From: Steroidobacteraceae bacterium
GTDB lineage: Bacteria; Pseudomonadota; Gammaproteobacteria; Steroidobacterales; Steroidobacteraceae
Direction: 5' to 3'
Length of the DNA: 64,000 nucleotides
Assembly (NCBI GenBank): GCA_025451845.1
Contig: JANWJS010000023.1
Coordinates: forward strand, 1-64,000
Shown here: one piece after another, positions 17,785 to 27,326 of the stretch
Numbering within the stretch: the stretch's first letter is position 1
How the letters are laid out: each line of letters begins with the position of its first letter
Made by a program: the position numbers and the translations under genes
Notes under the pieces: generated by a model
The model's input: the letters and a program-made list of their open reading frames with translations, nothing else
Database searches by the model: none
What the model was told of the DNA's origin: nothing

Positions 17785-18879
17785 CTAGCGCGAGGCGATG
17801 GGCCTCTCGAGAGGGGCCGCGGCCGATTCGCGCACGACCAGCTCGTGTGGCACCAGATGATCGACGGCCGCTGCGGGTAATCCGTCGCGACGCTTGCGGA
17901 TCTCGCGGATGAGCAGGTCCAGCGCCACTTCCGCCATCGTCGCCGTCGGCTGGCGAATGGTGGTGAGCTCCGGCCAGACCGTGGTGGCGATCGCAGTGTC
18001 GTCGAAGCCTACGACCGAGAGATCGCGCGGCACATCGAGGCCGCGCCGGTGCGCCACGGACACTGCGGCCGCCGCCATGTCGTCGTTGCTCGCGAATATC
18101 GCGGTCGGACGCGGGTCGTTCGCCAACAGCTTCTCGGCGGCCTCGAGGCCGGAGCGATAACTGAAGAAGCCCTGCTCCATGACCGGCGGGTGCGGCTTGC
18201 AGTCCGCCTCGCGCAGCGCCGTCTCGAAGCCGAGCCAGCGCTCGCCGCTGGCAGTCTGGTTGGGATGCCCCTTGATGAAGCCGAGACGCCGGTGGCCGAG
18301 CGAGAGAAGATAACGCGTCATCTCGTAGGCGGCCTTGAAGTCATCGATCCGCACACAGGAGGCATCCGACCGAAATCGTCCGGTCGCCACCGCGACGGTG
18401 GGGATCGCAGCCTTCTTGAGCTCTGCGAGAATGACATGCGACTCGCAGACCGGCGGCGGCAGAATGACGCCTACGACGGAGCCATCGATCAGTCTGCGCA
18501 CGGCGGCGCGCTCCGCCGAGGGCGAGCTGACCTCACACTTTTCCAACAGAAGTTGTGCGCTCTTGCGGCTGCTCTCATCGAGGGCGCCCAGGAGGAATTC
18601 ACTCAGGTAAGCAGCGCTCGGGTTGGCGTAGAGCAGCCCGATCCGCAGGCTTTGCGCGCCGGCGAGGCTGCGCGCCGCCGGGTTGGGGGCGTAACGCAGT
18701 TCTTTGACGGCCGCGAGCACCGCGGCTCGCGTCGTCTCCCGCACGTTTCGCTCGCCATTGACGACGCGGGAAACCGTCATCGGGGAGACGCCCGCCCTGC
18801 GGGCCACATCGTGGATGGTCGTGCCGCGCCGGCTGCGACGGCCGGTTTTGCGTGCGGGTGATGCGCGCCCCGAAGCCAT
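17785..18879 (-). CDS. LacI-family transcriptional regulator
   Basis: 364 residues from ATG 18879 (MASGRASPARKTGRR). The longer open frame to 19164 has composition unlike coding sequence. The LacI helix-turn-helix is clear: TIHDVARRAGVSPMTVSRVVNG, then the hinge YAPNPAARSLAG. The sugar-binding core follows (IGLLYANPSAAY, LSLGHRRLGFIKG, PTAIFASNDDMAAAAV, SVVGFDDTAIATTVWPELTTI). Regulators with this ending usually answer to sugars or sugar phosphates. No sugar operon is adjacent on its strand, so the target is unknown; a glycosyltransferase gene lies upstream in the same direction. Confidence 0.9.
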   Translation of the reverse strand: MASGRASPARKTGRRSRRGTTIHDVARRAGVSPMTVSRVVNGERNVRETTRAAVLAAVKELRYAPNPAARSLAGAQSLRIGLLYANPSAAYLSEFLLGALDESSRKSAQLLLEKCEVSSPSAERAAVRRLIDGSVVGVILPPPVCESHVILAELKKAAIPTVAVATGRFRSDASCVRIDDFKAAYEMTRYLLSLGHRRLGFIKGHPNQTASGERWLGFETALREADCKPHPPVMEQGFFSYRSGLEAAEKLLANDPRPTAIFASNDDMAAAAVSVAHRRGLDVPRDLSVVGFDDTAIATTVWPELTTIRQPTATMAEVALDLLIREIRKRRDGLPAAAVDHLVPHELVVRESAAAPLERPIASR

Positions 18880-19278
18880 GATTTCGTATTCTCGTGCGGC
18901 CGCCAGGAGGGCCGAGGGGGGCATTCTACCGGAGTCCCGGCAGCGCCAGCGCGCTTTTATTGCCGTTCGTATTGTCATTCCGCAGGCCTGACCGCCTTGC
19001 GGCCGTCCGGGCATGGGATGCGCAGGTCCGGTGTGGCTGCGCAGGGCGGCAGGCGCCGCCGGAACTGCCCGAGCGTGCGCTTCCCCCGGCCGGGACAATC
19101 GAGCAACCGCACCGCGGCACGAAGTCCCCATGTGACTTGCTGTTGGTCTCGTTCCGGACATCACCGCTTCTCCAGCAATGATGTTGGAGCAAAAGGCATC
19201 CTGGCTCCGCCCCGTCCCGCCGGGGCGACTCTCAGGGAGACTTGCGATCGTGGGTGCCCGCCCGACGGCGGCGCGCGA
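18880..19278. other. 399-bp gap between the LacI regulator and glycosyltransferase genes
   Basis: No convincing gene is visible. Open frames here have arginine/proline-rich translations typical of antisense GC-rich DNA. CTCCA (about 19172) pairs with TGGAG (about 19187), and CCCCG/CGGGG around 19210-19227 can form short hairpins. I could not match the region to a known riboswitch. It should contain the promoter of the LacI gene. Confidence 0.5.
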
Positions 19279-20652
19279 TCACGCGATATCGACGGAGCCA
19301 GAGCACTCCGCGATAACAGCTGCGCGGGTCGGTTCGGGCTTTGCGGCGAGGAGCCCGAGATAGAGACGCTCGAGACGTTCGGCGCTGTGTGTCCAGGTGA
19401 GCAGCCGCTCTGCCCTGGCTCGGGCGGCGCTGCCCATCTGGCGCAGCCGCGCTGGATCGGCTGACATTTCACGCAGCGCGCTGCGCAAGGCGCACGCGTC
19501 CAGCCGTGGAACGAGCCTGCCCGTCACACCATCATCGACGAGCTCCGGCACGCCGCCGCTCGCGCTCGCGAGCACGGGCACGCCGCACGCCATCGCCTCC
19601 GCCACGGGCAGGCCGTACGATTCCTGCCAGATCGAAGGTAACACGAGCAGGTCGGCGACGCGGTAGGCGCGGACCAGCGCGGGCAGAGGCACCGTACCCA
19701 GGAACCGCACTCGCGCCGCCGCTTCCGGCGAGAGTCGCGCGCGCAGCGTGTTGCCGTAGCTGCGGCCCTGCTGGAGGATTTCCTTCCTGACCCAGCTGCG
19801 CAGCGACCCGCCATAGAACGCCCGTATCGCTGCGAGCGCTTCCCCGTCGCCGCCCAGCAGCCGGCTCAGGAGATCGTACGGCATGAGGCCCGGTTTGCCG
19901 ATCAGCGTCAGCTCCAGATTGACGCCCTCGCGTATCAGCCGGTCGACGGTTTCCGTCAATAGATGGACTCCCTTGTCGGGCGCGATCCGGCCGACGTAGA
20001 GCAAGCGAAGGGGACTCCCACGAAGCTCGCGCGCGCGAACCGCGCGGGCGCGGAGTGCAGGCCTGAACCGGAGCGTATCCACGCCATTGCCCACGGTGTG
20101 TATTCGGGCGGCCATGTCGGGCAGGCGCGCACGTGCGCGCCTCGTCACGAAGTCGGAAACGGTCGCGACCGCATCGACGTCTGGCAAATCGCGCCGCAGC
20201 AGCTCGAGATCGAGCATTGCCAGCTCATCCTGGTGAGCATGCACCACGACTTTCGCTCCCGGCAGCCAGAGCTTGAAGAGCGACGCGAATTGCGTCTGGT
20301 TGGGGATATGTATGATGTCCGGGCGGCTCGCCGCGAGATCGCGCGCAACCTGCGAGAAGTACTCTTTGTAGTACAGCCTCGAGGTGAAGTACGGCGCGCC
20401 GCGCCGCAATCGTCCCGCGAGCAGCTGCACCGCCTTGTGGAAACGGCGCGCGACGAACGGGATGCGGCGGATCTCGATCGCGCCCCAGCGCTCCCGGGAC
20501 ATCTGGCCGCGCGCTTTCGGCGCGTACACGAGCACCTCGTGACGGCGGGAGAGGCAGCGGGCCAGCTCCCAGTTCACGATCGCGACCGAGCCGCGCTGCT
20601 CCTCGCCGGCCGCCATCGAGTCCTGGGGCTGATTCAGGATGGCTATCTTCAT
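19279..20652 (-). CDS. GT4-family glycosyltransferase
   Basis: 457 residues. The N-terminal MKIAILNQPQDSMAAGEEQRGSVA is the nucleotide-sugar/acceptor Rossmann domain. The C-terminal domain carries LRLLYVGRIAPDKGVHLL and the family EX7E motif in SYGLPVAEAMACGVPVLAS followed by GGVPELVDDGVTGRLV. These are retaining GT-B glycosyltransferases that use activated sugars to build polysaccharides, glycolipids or similar. There are no membrane segments, so it probably acts at the cytoplasmic face. It stands alone, with no polysaccharide cluster around it, so the acceptor cannot be guessed. Confidence 0.9.
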   Translation of the reverse strand: MKIAILNQPQDSMAAGEEQRGSVAIVNWELARCLSRRHEVLVYAPKARGQMSRERWGAIEIRRIPFVARRFHKAVQLLAGRLRRGAPYFTSRLYYKEYFSQVARDLAASRPDIIHIPNQTQFASLFKLWLPGAKVVVHAHQDELAMLDLELLRRDLPDVDAVATVSDFVTRRARARLPDMAARIHTVGNGVDTLRFRPALRARAVRARELRGSPLRLLYVGRIAPDKGVHLLTETVDRLIREGVNLELTLIGKPGLMPYDLLSRLLGGDGEALAAIRAFYGGSLRSWVRKEILQQGRSYGNTLRARLSPEAAARVRFLGTVPLPALVRAYRVADLLVLPSIWQESYGLPVAEAMACGVPVLASASGGVPELVDDGVTGRLVPRLDACALRSALREMSADPARLRQMGSAARARAERLLTWTHSAERLERLYLGLLAAKPEPTRAAVIAECSGSVDIA

Positions 20653-20753
20653 GGCTTCCGCGGCTCAAGCGGCCAAAGAAGCAGCTCAGCAAGATACAGG
20701 CCAGCCTCGCGGCGCGCCGGGCGGGGCAAGAAGCCCGGATCCAGCGCTTCAGA

Positions 20754-21338
20754 CTACTGCCGGGCGGCTACCGGGAAATGCAGGAAGATTTGATGCGTAG
20801 CCACGTCGATGGACTCCGCTGGATGGTCGAGCATGTGGCGCGTGAGGTCTGAAGACGCCGTGCCGCTCCAGGCGACGGAATTGTCCGCCTGGTTGATCAG
20901 GTCGATGCTCAGCGAGACGGTCGTGACGGTCTGCACGTCGCTGTAGTAGCCGGGGCCCCATGGCCCCCACGGGCCCCAGCGATAAGCCCCTCCCCAGCCC
21001 GGTCCCCATCCCATGCCGAACGCCGGTCCCGCCGCCATGCCCACCACGCGGTCATGCGCGCCTTCGGTGAAGTTCACCAGCAGATCGGCCTTCTCGCCCG
21101 GCGCGGCCGGAACGTACCCGCGGGATTGGAGCTCCTCGCCGACGTCCTTCTCGAGCTGCTGAGTGGTGAGGGACTTGTAGGGACCCGTGTCGGTGCCAGG
21201 CTTCGGCACGAACGCGAACGTATGGAAGCTGGCGAGGTTCACCTGCTCGGCCACCCGCGTGCGCACCACCGGCCCGGTGGTGCAAGCCGTGAGCAACGCC
21301 GTCGCGGCGCACCAGGCGAGCACTTTGACCCGATTCAT
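20754..21338 (-). CDS. DUF4136 outer-membrane lipoprotein
   Basis: 194 residues from ATG 21338, preceded by GAGAGGTAG. The lipobox is LLTAC with the acylated cysteine at 19. The domain begins SFHTFAFVPKPGTDTGPY and continues with ELQSRGYVPAAPGEKADLLVNF, the standard DUF4136 pattern. A Gly/Trp/Pro-rich insert (residues about 120-145, WGPGWGGAYRWGPWGPWGPG) follows, as in several members. Function is unknown. It diverges from the PIG-L gene with 103 bp between the two starts. Confidence 0.85.
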   Translation of the reverse strand: MNRVKVLAWCAATALLTACTTGPVVRTRVAEQVNLASFHTFAFVPKPGTDTGPYKSLTTQQLEKDVGEELQSRGYVPAAPGEKADLLVNFTEGAHDRVVGMAAGPAFGMGWGPGWGGAYRWGPWGPWGPGYYSDVQTVTTVSLSIDLINQADNSVAWSGTASSDLTRHMLDHPAESIDVATHQIFLHFPVAARQ

Positions 21339-21441
21339 TTCTACCTCTCGCATCCTCAGACCCCAGAAACGGCCTTGGGTTCGCACGGTTGACCCGAGCC
21401 GCGGTGGCGCTACCGCCCACTCTAGTACACTCCGGGCCGAC

Positions 21442-22380
21442 ATGACCATCAGGGTCCCACCCCGCCCGCTCTTCGCCCTGCTCGCCGTCCTCTACGCCTC
21501 GCTTGCGGGCGCTTCCGCGGCACCCACGACAGGCATTCCCGCCATCGGCTCGCAAACCTCGCTCCTGGTCGTCTCACCCCACCCCGACGATGAGACGCTC
21601 TGTTGCGCCGGCGTGATCAGACGGGTCGTCGCGGCCGGCGGCCGCGTCAGTGTCGTCTGGCTCACGAGCGGCGACGGCTCCGAGCTGGACTCGCTCTTCG
21701 TCGAGAGGGCGCTGCGGGTTCATCCGCTGAAGATGCGCGATCTCGCCCACAAGCGGATGCGTGAGGCGCGTGCCGCGTCCTTGATTCTGGGCGTGCCGCC
21801 GCGGCGGCAATTCTTCCTCGGTTATCCCGATGGAGGACTCCTGACCCTGCTCACCGACCATTTCACAGTACCGTATTACTCCAAATTCAACGGCGCGGTC
21901 AGCGTGCCCTACGGCGATACATTCGCCGCCGGCCATCCCTACACGGGTGAGAGCCTGGAACGGGACTTCGCCCGCGTGCTCGATCGCGTCCACCCGACAC
22001 TCGTACTCGCGCCGAGCCCGCTGGATGCGCATCCCGACCACCGCGCCGCAGGCATCCTGACATTGCAGCTCCTCAGCCGCCGCCACGAGCTGGCCGCGGT
22101 GCGCTTCTGGATCGTGCACGGCGGCGCCGACTGGCCGACCCCGCGGGGGCTGCGCATGAGACTGCCCTTGGCCGAGCCGCCTCGGGGCCGCGGTCTCGGA
22201 CTCGCCGCCTTCGCGCTCAGCCCGCTCGAGGAGGCGGACAAACTGGAGGCCATACGGCAATATCACACGCAGCTGAGCGTGATGTCTTCTTTGCTGCTCT
22301 CCTACGTGCGCACCAATGAGTTGTATGGCTCGCTTCCCGTGCCGCCCGGCGCCGCACCCCGCACTGCGACCCCGCACTGA
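21442..22380 (+). CDS. Exported PIG-L/LmbE-type deacetylase
   Basis: 312 residues from ATG 21442. The N-terminus MTIRVPPRPLFALLAVLYASLAGASA is a signal peptide, so the protein is exported. The zinc-binding motif HPDDE is in VVSPHPDDETLCCAG, and the second histidine motif is DAHPDHRAAG. The family hydrolyses N-acetyl groups from sugar-containing substrates. The periplasmic location distinguishes it from cytoplasmic BshB/MshB types and suggests a cell-envelope glycan or glycolipid substrate. The CAP-domain gene begins 13 bp after its stop, so the two are probably co-transcribed. Confidence 0.88.
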   Translation: MTIRVPPRPLFALLAVLYASLAGASAAPTTGIPAIGSQTSLLVVSPHPDDETLCCAGVIRRVVAAGGRVSVVWLTSGDGSELDSLFVERALRVHPLKMRDLAHKRMREARAASLILGVPPRRQFFLGYPDGGLLTLLTDHFTVPYYSKFNGAVSVPYGDTFAAGHPYTGESLERDFARVLDRVHPTLVLAPSPLDAHPDHRAAGILTLQLLSRRHELAAVRFWIVHGGADWPTPRGLRMRLPLAEPPRGRGLGLAAFALSPLEEADKLEAIRQYHTQLSVMSSLLLSYVRTNELYGSLPVPPGAAPRTATPH

Positions 22381-22393
22381 GCGCGTCTTGCCC

Positions 22394-23218
22394 ATGCTGC
22401 GCGCCGCGCTCCTGGCGCTGCTCCTCTGCCCGGCGCCAGCTCTCGCCAACGCCATCGCGGCGGTAAACGGCGCACGCACGGCGTATTGCGGTTTGCCGCG
22501 CGCGACTCACCCTGCTCTCATCGAGAGCCGACCGCTCGATGCACTCGCGCGCCTGCTCGCGCAGGGCGAGCCACTCGAGCAGGCGCAGCTACGCGCCGGT
22601 TATCTCGTCGCCAGATTGGTGCGGATCCGGATCACCGGCGCGCCCGACGATGCGTCCGTCGAGCGGCTGGTGGGGCAGCGATTCTGCGCTCAGCTAGCCG
22701 ATGCGCGTCTGACTCAGATCGGCACCTACGGCCGCGGCGAGAGCGGCCTCTGGATCCTCGTGGCGCAACCCTTCACCACTCCGCGTCCGCAGGAAGCCGC
22801 TGCCGTCAGCCGCCTGGTCCTGGCCCTGACCAACGAGGCGCGCGCACACGCGCGGACCTGCGGCTGGCGGCACTTCCAGCCGGCACGGCCCCTTTCGCTC
22901 GCCCCAGCTCTCACGCGTGCCGCGGGTGCACACGCCCGCGATATGGCTGCACACGACCTCTTCAGTCATATCGGCAGCGACGGCAGCACTCCCGGACAGC
23001 GCGCGACCCGCGCCGGTTATAGTTGGAGCATGGTGGGCGAGAACATCGCCAGCGGCGTGAGAACGCCGCAGGAGCTCGTCGCCGGGTGGCTCGCGAGCCC
23101 GCACCACTGCGCCAACATCATGACCGCAGGATTCCGGCAGATGGGAGTCGCTTTCGCCGTCAACCGGTCGAGCGCGGCAGTGATCGATTGGACCGAGGAC
23201 TTCGGCAGGGCGCGTTAG
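22394..23218 (+). CDS. Exported CAP-domain (SCP/YkwD-like) protein
   Basis: 274 residues from ATG 22394, giving a signal peptide MLRAALLALLLCPAPALA. Residues 25-140 are an unassigned N-terminal region with conserved-looking cysteines. From about 150 a CAP domain follows (LALTNEARAHARTCGWRHF, ALTRAAGAHARDMAAHDLFSH, GYSWSMVGENIASG, VAGWLASPHHCANIM). The two histidines and two acidic residues that line the CAP cavity are all present. Bacterial CAP proteins are secreted and poorly understood. It overlaps nothing and lies just behind the PIG-L gene, which hints at a shared role in the envelope. Confidence 0.85.
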   Translation: MLRAALLALLLCPAPALANAIAAVNGARTAYCGLPRATHPALIESRPLDALARLLAQGEPLEQAQLRAGYLVARLVRIRITGAPDDASVERLVGQRFCAQLADARLTQIGTYGRGESGLWILVAQPFTTPRPQEAAAVSRLVLALTNEARAHARTCGWRHFQPARPLSLAPALTRAAGAHARDMAAHDLFSHIGSDGSTPGQRATRAGYSWSMVGENIASGVRTPQELVAGWLASPHHCANIMTAGFRQMGVAFAVNRSSAAVIDWTEDFGRAR

Positions 23219-23232
23219 GGGCAGCGCGCGAG

Positions 23233-24015
23233 TCAATCCAAAACGGAGGGCGCGGGGGTGCGCCGACGCCAGCGCACGATGAGGATGCCTGTGGCCGTGT
23301 ACAGCACCGCAAACCAGGCCGCGGTCCGCGTGAGCAGCAGATAGAACAGGCGGTAGCTAGCGGTGAGGTGGGGCAGGAAGTGCGCCACGGTCTCGAGGCC
23401 GCCCGCGACGGCCGCTCCCGCGAACAGCGCCGCGAGCAGCAGCGGCCCGCCGGCGCCGCGCTCGTCGTTGGAACGCTCCCGCGCCGGTGCCGGTAGCAGG
23501 GCAAACCAGATGGCGAGCACGGCGAGCCCGAACACGGAGCTCGCGTACTGCAGTACGTGACAAAGCTCCCCGGTATACGAGAAGAGCGATACCGGCGCGC
23601 TCAATGCCGAGATCCGCTGGACCATCAAACCGTCCGGGTGCGTGAACGAGTCCCACAGGAGATGCGTCCAGGCGCCTATGAGGAGCGACAGCGGCGCCAG
23701 CGCCCAGTTGAGTGGCTGGCTCCCAAACCGCTCCAGTGCCCCGAGGCACTTGCTCCGCGCACCCGGCCCCAGCGGCGCCGCGAGCGGCACCCGCAGCAGC
23801 CACAGGAAGAGCAGCAACGACACCCCGATCCACAAGTCCAATGTGTAGCTGCCGAGGAACGTGTGCGTTGTTTCCGGCAAATGTTTCGTGATTCGCCACG
23901 GCAGGAAATACGGCACATCCGGAGTCATCGCGCCGATGATGAGCGGCACCGTGCGCATCAGCCGCATGTGCCGCAGCGGCAGAACAGCCGCGGGGTGCGC
24001 GAAGGTGAAGGGCAT
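23233..24015 (-). CDS. DUF4184 family membrane protein
   Basis: 260 residues. MPFTFAHPAAVLPL is the diagnostic start of DUF4184. GAMTPDVPYFL and LIGAWTHLLWDSFTHPDG supply the conserved acidic and histidine residues. About six hydrophobic segments follow (around 55-72, 105-125, 155-175, 195-215, 225-250). The family is related in pattern to the YdjM/metal-dependent hydrolase group of inner-membrane proteins, and its function is unknown. It is convergent with the CAP gene (14 bp apart) and lies 44 bp downstream of the glucoamylase gene on the same strand. Confidence 0.85.
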   Translation of the reverse strand: MPFTFAHPAAVLPLRHMRLMRTVPLIIGAMTPDVPYFLPWRITKHLPETTHTFLGSYTLDLWIGVSLLLFLWLLRVPLAAPLGPGARSKCLGALERFGSQPLNWALAPLSLLIGAWTHLLWDSFTHPDGLMVQRISALSAPVSLFSYTGELCHVLQYASSVFGLAVLAIWFALLPAPARERSNDERGAGGPLLLAALFAGAAVAGGLETVAHFLPHLTASYRLFYLLLTRTAAWFAVLYTATGILIVRWRRRTPAPSVLD

Positions 24016-24059
24016 GCGGGAAGCCTCTCAGGCTTGCCCTTCTGCCGCAAGTACCGTCT

Positions 24060-26420
24060 TCAGCGCGTCGCCGGCACCACCGTAATCCGGAAATCGCGCC
24101 CGGCCCACTCTTCATTCGGCTCGAGGCGGTACGTCAGATCGACCGCGCGGCCACTCTTCAGCCGCGAGGTGTCGATTTCCACGGTGTGCAAACCGAGGAT
24201 TGCCGTGGTGCGACGCTCTTCGATGTCCTTCCAGCCGTCGAAGCCCCACCGGAACGTTGCGGGCGCGGTAACCGCCACCGTCAGCGCCGCGCCTTCGGGA
24301 AGCTCCGAAGCCGGCGCATGCGCACACCAAACGACCCGCTGGAGCCGCGGGCGCTTGCCAGCGTAGCGTTCCCAAACGCATTGGGGGCGGTCGAACGGTT
24401 TGCCCAGCGAGCGCGAAACGGCGAGCTTGATGTACTCGGCGTGCGCCCAGGCGAGGGGCATGGCGCTTCCTGTGGGGCGTCCCGGCTCCAGGCCCCGGGA
24501 AGGCACGGGTGGAGCGTCCCAGATCTGTTCCGGCAACATGCCTCCGGGCGAAGCCATGCCGACCATCGCGACCAGGAGCGGCAACGGGTCGCGTCCGGCG
24601 GCGAGCTCATAGTGCCCCCGCTCCCCTGTCAGCAGCGGCCACGCACGACCCTTGCCGGTACCGTCGTACGCAGAACCGTCATCGTGCTCTCCATAGCCGT
24701 CATCGTTGTAACGGTGCCAGCAAGGCCCAGTCGGCGTTTCGACTTTGAGAAGCATGTCCGCCAGCAGCACGGTGGCCGTGATCAGCGGGTCATCGGCACG
24801 GCGCAGCCCGAAGCGTACGAGCTGCAGGAAATCGACACCGATTTGTGCGGCCGCAGGCAGTCCCGGGTCCACGGCCTGATTCCTGACAGGCAACACACGC
24901 TGCAGCGCACCGCGGTCGCGCACCGCCTCCCGCGGCGCCACGCGCACGTAATAACCGGGAATATCATGGCTCCCGCAGAGCGGAGTGCCGGTGACGGCGG
25001 TCCAGTCCTCGAGACTCGCGTTCCAGTAGTCGGCTACGGCGAGCGCCAGGTTGCGCGCCTCCGGGTCCAGGTACCGCGCTCCGCAGACGAGGGCGGCGAT
25101 GCACGCCGCCAGCGTGAAAGTGTTGAGCCCCGCGTCTTCCTCCCAGCGGTCCTGGTCGCTCGCCGGACCATTGCAGACGATGAAGGCCAGGGCGCGGCGA
25201 ATCATGTCTGCGACCTCGACGCCGTCCAGCGCGCCCCTCTCCTCGAGTTGGGAGGCAAGCAGCACCGGGAAGGCGGTCTCGTCGAGCTGCACACCGGTCC
25301 AGTACGGCTTGCCGCCGAGCCATTGGTTCTGATTCCAATGACCATCGGCGAGTTGCGTCGCGCGCAGGTAGCGCAGCGTGTCGAGTGCCTCGCGCGTGGC
25401 CCCCACCGCCAGGAATGCACCGGCACATTCGCAGAGATCGCGCGGCCAGACGAGGTGATAGCCCTCCCGCTCTTCCTTGGTGTTGCCCCAAGGGACGCTG
25501 AGGCTCGCCACCAGCGCTCCCGGGTAGGTCTTGTCGAGATGTGCGCGCAGCGCCATGGTCGACAGCGTGAACTGACTCAGGCACTCGGGCGGCAGCCCAC
25601 CGGACAGCGTGGAGCGTGTGGCGCACTCCCGGTGCCAGCCGCTCCAGTCGTCGATCTGCCGCTGCCACGTGGCCTCGAAAGGCTCGAAGAGCGCGCTCAA
25701 CGCCAGTGTCGCGGCCGACTCCGTGCTGCTGCCAAAGCCGAGCGCGAGCACCGAATTGCGCGGCAGCTCTCCCGCCAGCGCGATGTTGCCCGGTCCCGCG
25801 TTCGCATACTCCCACGTCATCGCGGCATTGCGCGCGAAGTCCTGCCAGCCGTCGCTCGCTCCGACGAACCCGCAGCTTGCGCGGCCCCAGGCATCCTGCT
25901 GATCCGCGGTCACCGCGGCGAGCGCCAGCGCATAAGGCCCCTGCTCCGCCCACAGCACGCGATGGCCGCGATGGCCGGCGATCGCCGCGGAGTTGTTGTT
26001 GCCGGTGCCGCCCAGATGCGGGGCGAGCAGCGCATAGGGCCGCAGCGACTCATCGCCTGTCAGCTCGATCTCCATGAGCAGCACGTCGCGGTCGCGAGAA
26101 GGGACGATGCGCAGCGTGAGCTCGAAACGCTCGTGTTGATGCACGATGCGTACGGCGGGCACTCCCGGCCCGGCGAGCGCCAGAGTGTGGCGGTACATCC
26201 GCTTGACCTCCACCCAGAACCCGCGGCCGTCGGCCACGATGATGCCGAGATCGCGAATCTGCGGAATGTCGATACGCGGGTGATAGACCTCGTTGAGAAT
26301 GCCGCCGCCGATGGTAAACCACAGCCGCGAGGGCCCGAGTGAGCAGCCCACCATCTCCTTGGCGCTGCTCGACCAGGTGGGCGGCAGACCGGGCGCGCCC
26401 GGCGGGTTGCCCGTGCTCAT
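24060..26420 (-). CDS. GH15 glucoamylase (glucodextranase-like)
   Basis: 786 residues with no signal peptide, so probably cytoplasmic. Residues 1-260 are the glucodextranase-type N-terminal beta domain (LWFTIGGGILNEVYHPRID), and residues 270-690 form the GH15 barrel. HLVWPRDLCECAGAFLA lines the active site. The general acid is in RWEEDAGLNTFT (about 425-436) and the general base is the glutamate of LPEQIWD (about 631). It releases beta-D-glucose from alpha-glucan ends. The upstream gene, a polyphosphate glucokinase, overlaps its start by 4 bp (ATGA), so glucose would be phosphorylated directly after release. The substrate could be glycogen or isomaltose-type glucan. Confidence 0.93.
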   Translation of the reverse strand: MSTGNPPGAPGLPPTWSSSAKEMVGCSLGPSRLWFTIGGGILNEVYHPRIDIPQIRDLGIIVADGRGFWVEVKRMYRHTLALAGPGVPAVRIVHQHERFELTLRIVPSRDRDVLLMEIELTGDESLRPYALLAPHLGGTGNNNSAAIAGHRGHRVLWAEQGPYALALAAVTADQQDAWGRASCGFVGASDGWQDFARNAAMTWEYANAGPGNIALAGELPRNSVLALGFGSSTESAATLALSALFEPFEATWQRQIDDWSGWHRECATRSTLSGGLPPECLSQFTLSTMALRAHLDKTYPGALVASLSVPWGNTKEEREGYHLVWPRDLCECAGAFLAVGATREALDTLRYLRATQLADGHWNQNQWLGGKPYWTGVQLDETAFPVLLASQLEERGALDGVEVADMIRRALAFIVCNGPASDQDRWEEDAGLNTFTLAACIAALVCGARYLDPEARNLALAVADYWNASLEDWTAVTGTPLCGSHDIPGYYVRVAPREAVRDRGALQRVLPVRNQAVDPGLPAAAQIGVDFLQLVRFGLRRADDPLITATVLLADMLLKVETPTGPCWHRYNDDGYGEHDDGSAYDGTGKGRAWPLLTGERGHYELAAGRDPLPLLVAMVGMASPGGMLPEQIWDAPPVPSRGLEPGRPTGSAMPLAWAHAEYIKLAVSRSLGKPFDRPQCVWERYAGKRPRLQRVVWCAHAPASELPEGAALTVAVTAPATFRWGFDGWKDIEERRTTAILGLHTVEIDTSRLKSGRAVDLTYRLEPNEEWAGRDFRITVVPATR

Positions 26421-27187
26421 GGGCGGGAGCTCGCCCGCGGTGCCCCCCGCTGGCGGCGGGAGATGCCGATGGCAAGCGGGTCATCGCCGCGCCACAGATA
26501 CAGGCCGCCCTTGAAGGCGTTGAGGTTATCGCCGCGGCGCGCGCCCGGGGGCAGCTCTTTCAGGCGCGCCGCATTCCCTCCTCCCAACACCACGTAGTCC
26601 ACTTCCAGCACCTCTTTCAGCCGCACCACCACTTCGGCCACGGCCTTGCGCCATTTCTTGTTGCCGAGCCGCTCGCGTCCACGCTCGCCCGCGTAGTCCT
26701 CGAAGGTGCGGCCGCGCTTGTACGGCATGTGCCCGATCTCCATCGGCTCCACCGTGCCGTCCAGAATCAGCGTCGCCCCGAGCCCCGTACCCAGGCCGAG
26801 GAAGAGCATCCGGCCGCCTTCATAACTGCCGAGCGCCTGCATGGTCGCATCGTTGATCACCCGCACCGGCTGCCCGAGGGTCTTTTCGAAGTCATACCCG
26901 ACCCACCCCGGACCGAGGTTGAACGGCTCAGCGGCGATCCGCCCGCGCAGCACCAGGCCCGGATAGCCGATCGACACGGCCTCGTAGGGCAGATCGCGGG
27001 CGCGCTTGCGCACCTCGCGGGCCATATCGGCGGCAGTCATGTCGGGACCGGACACGAACCTGCGGATCGCGCCGCGGCCGCCCATGCGGAATTTGATATG
27101 GGAGCCGCCTACGTCGATGACCAGGACATGCGCCGGGTCGGGCGGCTGCGGTGTGGCCGGGCGCTTGAGGCGAGAATGGGACGGCAT
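26417..27187 (-). CDS. ppgK: Polyphosphate glucokinase (ROK family)
   Basis: 256 residues, matching PpgK (240-270). The phosphate-binding motif is VLVIDVGGSHIKFRM, followed by GYPGLVLRGRI..NLGPGWVGYDFE, and FLGLGTGLGATLI forms the second phosphate loop. The GHMPYKRGRTFEDYAG block is characteristic of polyphosphate-using glucokinases and lacks the ROK zinc cysteines. It makes glucose 6-phosphate from glucose with polyphosphate and/or ATP. Translational overlap with the glucoamylase makes a compact alpha-glucan utilisation operon. Confidence 0.88.
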   Translation of the reverse strand: MPSHSRLKRPATPQPPDPAHVLVIDVGGSHIKFRMGGRGAIRRFVSGPDMTAADMAREVRKRARDLPYEAVSIGYPGLVLRGRIAAEPFNLGPGWVGYDFEKTLGQPVRVINDATMQALGSYEGGRMLFLGLGTGLGATLILDGTVEPMEIGHMPYKRGRTFEDYAGERGRERLGNKKWRKAVAEVVVRLKEVLEVDYVVLGGGNAARLKELPPGARRGDNLNAFKGGLYLWRGDDPLAIGISRRQRGAPRASSRP

Positions 27188-27326
27188 GGCGGATTGTCAC
27201 TCGAATCCATGCCTGCGGCCAAGCCGACCGGTTCTGCTCTTAAAGGTTCCCTCCGGCACTGGCCCCGGGCGCGCGGCCGACACCCGCCGGCAGCGCGTGC
27301 CGCTTCGATTCCATTTAGACTGCGGA

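Noticed and set aside
19161-19278. Possible riboswitch or structured leader upstream of the LacI gene
   Set aside because: Hairpins are short and I could not match any conserved riboswitch core.
24186-26342. 718-codon plus-strand frame opposite the glucoamylase
   Set aside because: Antisense shadow of a clear GH15 enzyme.
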